64,000 nucleotides of DNA, taken from NCBI RefSeq assembly GCF_040581485.1, contig NC_090132.1, positions 9,001,001 through 9,065,000 on the forward strand. Direction: 5' to 3'. Below are positions 61,001 to 64,000 of the stretch, one piece after another (position 1 is the stretch's first letter; each line of letters starts with the position of its first letter). The notes under the pieces are model-generated. The model searched no databases. It was given only the letters and a program-made list of their open reading frames with translations, and was not told the origin of the DNA. This stretch comes from Linepithema humile. Its lineage: Eukaryota > Arthropoda > Insecta > Hymenoptera > Formicidae. A program made the translations under genes and the position numbers.

Positions 61001-63868
61001 ACGGCCTTTAATGGATTAATTTTCCCTAAGCGTTTACGCGCGGAGGCGCGTGAGAGACGGCGGCGCGATACACGCGCGTACACGCGCTCTATCCCCGCCG
61101 GCTCTTTCCGCGGCCCGGCAACGATTCTCTAATTAGCCATCAAGTGCAGAAGTACCGCAAGCGGAAATAATTCTGCCGCCTCCCCCTTTCCCTCCCATGC
61201 CCGCCTCCTCGCCCGCTACAAATGTAAAGCTTTCCTTCGCGTGCACACGGCGCGCACGTCCTGCCCGCCCGGCGGTTTCGCGCACGAGGGAAATAAGACG
61301 ACAGTGTATACGCGTTCTTCCGCGGTAACGATTTGAATAATCATGAACGACAACGTGCAGCAGCATTGTTTCTGCATCCTAAAGAGTCGCGAGTGCGCGC
61401 GCGACAGCAGGGAAGTTAATTTGCTCCGAGGAGCCTTTACAAAGGCGCAAAGTTTCATGCGACGCGCTTTTGTTCGACCGCTTTTTGATAACTTTTAGTT
61501 TTCTCTGCTCAGCATCTCAATAATTAAATTTCGCATTAGATTATTGCGCAATCGAAGAAGCTTGAAATTAATTTTTCTAAGATCTCTAGTTTGAAATTAT
61601 ATTGCGAGCAATTTTTGGAACCAATTACAAACGGCCTCTTAAATCCTCGCTTAAATCCTTTTCGCTTTGAATTAATAATCAAACGCATATATCTATTCTG
61701 GATCTCGATCATTCCGCACCCCGGCATTATCGCGTGACTTTTATTTGTATGTTAGTTATTTGTCCGACTCGAAAGAGGCTCACGACATATCAGAGTAATT
61801 TCGCTCATTCGATCACAGTCACGTGCAGCGGTCTGTTATGCGTCCCCGTCGTTCCCGAGATTCCCGGGGCCCGCTGTTCCGCCAATTAAACGTAATGCCG
61901 GTGATTGTCGCAATGCCGGCGTGAGAAGGAGACTATCTACCGCCACGTAGCGATTATCTGATCATCGGCGCGTGTGGGCCGAGCGGAGTTCGTTCGGACT
62001 ATGTCGCCGACAGTATGCGAGCGCGTAGGAAGAGATACCCCTCCCCCCCTTCCCCCCCCCTTGTGTACGACGATACGGAAAACCGCATAAATCACAGCGG
62101 TGATTATTCCGCCGGCGGGAGAAAAATCGCGATTGTCTCTCGCGCGCGGCTTAACGAACCCTCCCCGTGCTACCGCGCGAATTGTCATTCGACCGCCTCG
62201 CATAAATTTTCGTAGGACGAGAAGGGCGGGCGAAACCCGCCGTGTCCCCCCCCCCCCCCGTCCCGCTTCCCGCGTGCCCACACGCCGCTTTCGTAACGCC
62301 AAACATAGACCGGCGGATGTGTCCCGCGAGATAACTATAAATAAGGATCGATCTCGCACGAGACGGCGGCGATCGCTCCGGCCGGTGCGAAAGCGCATTG
62401 GGAGAAAACGCGGCCGATAGTGGAGCGACTAGCGGCTCGGCCTTATTACTCGGCGCGCGGATGGGAAAAGCGGTAATCTCATTTTCATGTAAAGTCCGTT
62501 CTCGCGACGGTTCGCCGCATTCCTGCCTCGCGCCAGTCGGACGATTATTCGCGTATGAGAGTCACGCGGCGGCGCGGAATGTATGCCGGATCGCATTCCC
62601 CCGCGATCGGAAATTCGGAAATCCGCGGTTGGAAATCTTGTGGTTTCGCCGGATCGACGTATTGCGCAAGGAAATACCGAGGTTAAAGTTTAGTCTATCA
62701 CGAGATATTCGTTCTCGAGAGCGTTCAATTTCCCCGCGCTCAATAAATTAACGATAACCTACATTTTCTTTTTTAATGTATTAACAATTTACTTGAGATA
62801 TAAATGTGATTAATCTGTTGTTATTTTATTCTGTTTAGATTTCTTTTAGAATGCTTACGGATTAGTCTTATAAATATCAATTACTTGTTTACCTAACTTA
62901 TTTCTTTAAAAGCAAAATTTAGAAACAAATCAAATTAAATTAATATTAATGCGAATCGACCGAGCGAAAGAAACCTGGCCGGTGGTTTTTGGCGCAAGTT
63001 TTGCAAGAATCCAGAAGAGCTGTTGTATCCACACGCCATTGATCTGGATTTTATTACTGCGGAAGTAGAGCCAGAGCAGCCCATTGTGCGTATTTTCGCT
63101 CATACACACAATGCACTCTCCCTTCCCCCTTCTTTCCTCCGGTTTCAGGAAGAAGCTAATAACCAGCGGGTTGCATACGCGCGCAAAAAAAAAGTCAATT
63201 ACCACCTCGCCATTGTTATCGCTTCCCTGCGCGCTCGGAAATTATCATTGCTAATTCGTGTTATTAATTAACGATTATTTTCACAAGTCCTTCCCCAGCG
63301 TGCCGCCGAAGGCTGGCAGAGGAACGCGAAAGCGGTTGTTGCACCTGCACGGCGCAACCGATCCCTATATCGGTGCGCCGGTCGGTGTCTCTCTCTCGTT
63401 TGCTCAAGTCGCGATCTCCATAGGAGAAAACAATTTTTCCGGTTCTTCAGGAAATTGCGTGTCCGCGCAACATCCGCGAGCGGGTTGGTCGGCCGGCCGA
63501 CGCCGCACGCGCGTCGGAATAGTAACACTCTCGTCCTTATACGGCGACGACCGTGACGAGAGAGCGATTACATCAACCGCGGCCGGCCGGAATGACTCAC
63601 CAGATAATAATCGATGGGTTTCTCGCGGGCCTTGCTGTAGCCCTTCTGGAGCTCGGTCTGCTTGAGTGCATGGGCGATGTGTAGGGCGCTCGCGTCGAAC
63701 CTGCCATACTGATAGCTGCCATCGGCCGAATAATTGTGATTGTACGGCGAGGATGCGCCGCCGGTGCCGCCGTGGATGCCATCGCGCTGGGACGACGAGT
63801 TTGTCGCCGGCGGCGAGCCGTGCCCGTTCAAGTGCCTGGCATAATTAGGCGAGTCTACATTATCGTAA
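54777..63868 (-). CDS. Hil: Hillarin (KY-type transglutaminase-like protein), last ten coding exons; 5' end outside the window
   Basis: Joining 63868-63601, 59573-59457, 59311-59139, 58534-58291, 57887-57661, 57270-57049, 56940-56791, 56387-56198, 55787-55530 and 55088-54777 gives one open frame of 719 codons plus a split codon at the front, ending in TGA. All introns are GT..AG and all phases agree. Order in visible residues: low-complexity N-terminal part (1-89), charged coiled coil (90-186), acidic/proline-rich linker (about 215-255), transglutaminase-like core (about 268-410), and the hillarin C-terminal region ending HCCKYLINSSKRN. Hillarin is the invertebrate counterpart of KY and LTD-1, cytoskeleton-linked proteins of muscle and epidermis. 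The first exon (or exons), perhaps encoding a LIM domain, is missing because the window ends inside an intron. The catalytic Cys-His-Asp residues appear replaced, so the core may be non-enzymatic. Confidence 0.92.
55530..55787 (-). CDS. Hil: Hillarin exon 9
   Basis: This is 86 codons, phase 0 at both ends. The acceptor is CAATTTACAG and the donor GTAGGT. It reads SVVGNIVAFRVHAPCSGAF, then FKSVCKFKIACEELQTV and ends RLFGLIPITHQ. It belongs to the hillarin C-terminal repeat region, which is conserved across arthropods. Confidence 0.94.
56198..56387 (-). CDS. Hil: Hillarin exon 8
   Basis: This is one base plus 63 codons. The acceptor is TCTGCTACAG and the donor GTAAAT. It reads YGLYFPDTNTNAVMYTD, then AATVRIAMPAHMQSSLIFHY and ends SLKRFVMQ. 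It is predicted to be mostly beta strand, with an acidic turn YDNDGDGYDG. It has no catalytic signature. Confidence 0.92.
56750..56772. repeat. Poly(A) tract in hillarin intron 7
   Basis: A run of about 23 A on the plus strand, only 18 bases inside the donor of exon 7, so the nascent transcript has a long U run close to the 5' splice site. Confidence 0.9.
56791..56940 (-). CDS. Hil: Hillarin exon 7
   Basis: This is one base, 49 codons and two bases. The acceptor is TTTCACTTAG and the donor GTAAAA. It reads YEYDDHYFLTDPREFIYEF and ends LPFVRSLFF. The split arginine codon AG|G joins exons 6 and 7 in frame. This is the well-conserved segment just after the core in hillarin proteins. Confidence 0.93.
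57049..57270 (-). CDS. Hil: Hillarin exon 6 (transglutaminase-like core)
   Basis: This is one base, 73 codons and two bases. The acceptor is CGAATACAG and the donor GTACGA. It reads YAGLHCVVIKGYSKSAGYQ, then RFRNSWNAVYVAGAWRFVQ and CNWGARHLVNAKE. These are the conserved core strands of the KY/transglutaminase fold. The usual histidine (NHAWN) and aspartate (VD.TWG) positions read NSWN and VQCNWG. The frame extends a little upstream of the acceptor, but the splice phase and the family pattern LC-SYAGLHC fix the start at 57270. Confidence 0.93.
57661..57887 (-). CDS. Hil: Hillarin exon 5 (start of transglutaminase-like core)
   Basis: This is 75 codons plus two bases. The acceptor is CTCTTAG and the donor GTAACA. 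It carries the KY-type start of the fold: DIEKARTIFRWITVKNLN corresponds to the KA..IF.WI..N pattern. It ends HGTESYHVLFKRLC, where active members have a catalytic cysteine in a G-x-C-x-G-Y context; here the aligned position is not cysteine. Confidence 0.93.
58291..58534 (-). CDS. Hil: Hillarin exon 4 (end of helix, acidic and proline-rich linker)
   Basis: This is one base plus 81 codons. The acceptor is ATTTATAG and the donor GTAAGC. It starts AATAALVEKQSSEMLELI, passes an acidic stretch (YLDEGDGYAEEAP) and a proline-rich segment (PYPSRAPPPQPP), and ends EFADMDQIAIS. The linker probably separates the coiled coil from the globular core and may bind SH3 or WW domains; that is inference. Confidence 0.9.
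59139..59311 (-). CDS. Hil: Hillarin exon 3 (coiled coil)
   Basis: This is 57 codons plus two bases. The acceptor is AAACAAG and the donor GTATTT, a weak but usable site. It reads DEWEKELEQLSARWE at the start and RRDKKKESLTRKMLEHE at the end. The split arginine codon CG|G is completed in exon 4, which confirms the junction. Confidence 0.88.
59457..59573 (-). CDS. Hil: Hillarin exon 2 (coiled coil)
   Basis: This is 39 codons, phase 0 at both ends. The acceptor is CCATTAG and the donor GTACGT. It starts DRDEQTRLEMKHRKEEDD and ends EEFR. The alternating Glu/Arg/Lys pattern with few prolines points to a single long charged helix. It joins exon 3 without a frame change. Confidence 0.9.
59574..63600 (-). 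other. First visible hillarin intron, 4 kb
   Basis: This is bounded by GTGAGT and TTAG. I found no further coding exon in it, and the flanking exons are both phase 0, so none is required. From about 61000 to 62700 it is CpG-rich with long C tracts (62038-62060, 62246-62259), unlike the AT-rich remainder. An internal promoter for a shorter hillarin transcript is possible but not shown. A foldback lies at 63351-63379. Confidence 0.7.
63351..63379. other. Foldback in hillarin intron
   Basis: GGCGC-A-ACCGAT pairs with ATCGGTGCGCC around a six-base loop, leaving one bulged A. It lies about 220 bases inside the intron from the 63600 donor and could form in the pre-mRNA. Confidence 0.75.
63601..63868 (-). 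CDS. Hil: Hillarin visible exon 1 (N-terminal, Gly/Ser/Asn-rich part)
   Basis: The acceptor CTTCTGTTGCAG ends at 63869 and the donor GTGAGT covers 63600-63595. The exon starts with the last base of a split codon, then reads YDNVDSPNYARHLNGHG and ends KPIDYYL in phase 0. The N-terminal half is Gly/Ser/Asn-rich; the C-terminal part (ALKQTELQKGYSKAREK) is helical and leads into the coiled coil. The upstream exon must end with two bases of the tyrosine-preceding codon and lies beyond 64000. Confidence 0.82.
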
Positions 63869-64000
63869 CTGCAACAGAAGCATGCACACGGGTCTTCAGG
63901 GGGGTTGCGAGGGGTTCGCCGGGCGGGACCGCCGCGGTGATGAGGTCTCCGCTGCGGGGATTGAGAAGCGACAACGCATTAACTCTTCCACTGTTGAGGA
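63869..64000 (-). other. Hillarin intron running off the window
   Basis: This is the sequence upstream of the acceptor at 63869. It is G-rich on the plus strand, and no splice donor or coding exon is recognisable before the end of the window. The missing N-terminal exon or exons are further to the right. Confidence 0.6.

Overview
The window looks like a piece of an insect nuclear genome, most likely a hymenopteran such as an ant or bee. The reasons are a long, intron-free Toll-family receptor, an arthropod-type hillarin gene split into short exons with GT/AG introns, CpG-rich blocks alternating with AT-rich blocks, and abundant microsatellites. The species is inference; no sequence feature names it. 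I found no bacterial, viral or organellar genes, no CRISPR array, no rRNA or tRNA, and no transposase or reverse-transcriptase reading frame.

Only two protein-coding genes can be supported, both on the minus strand. (1) 16833-20810 is a complete single-exon gene for a long Toll receptor of 1325 residues: signal peptide, large leucine-rich-repeat ectodomain with a mid-protein cysteine cluster, one membrane segment, an intracellular TIR domain, and a low-complexity tail. (2) 54777-63868 holds the last ten coding exons (719 codons visible) of hillarin (Hil), the invertebrate relative of the muscle protein KY. It has a charged coiled coil, a proline-rich linker, a transglutaminase-like core and the hillarin C-terminal region. 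Its N-terminal exon or exons lie beyond base 64000. All nine internal splice junctions keep frame.

The rest is non-coding as far as I can read. Bases 1-16832 lie downstream of the Toll gene. About 33 kb (20811 to about 54000) separates the start of Toll from the end of hillarin; since both run leftward, this is the upstream territory of Toll and the likely place for its control elements. Inside it are CpG-rich blocks without a gene (24.4-25.2, 28.5-29.5 and 36.3-36.8 kb), a block dense in homeodomain-type TAATTA cores (28.0-28.5 kb), a tandem duplication (25.9-26.1 kb), and several strong foldbacks. The first intron of hillarin is 4 kb and has a CpG-rich core.

The two genes have no known direct working link. 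Long Tolls act in cell-surface recognition, cell rearrangement and neural patterning. Hillarin/KY proteins are cytoskeleton-associated. The most notable observations are that the hillarin transglutaminase-like core appears to have lost all three catalytic residues, that the Toll TIR domain has an unusual proline/alanine-rich BB-loop region, and that several hairpin-forming sequences (32996-33041, 54089-54150, 52725-52856) and a 0.45-kb inverted-repeat element (1636-2087) have no assigned function.
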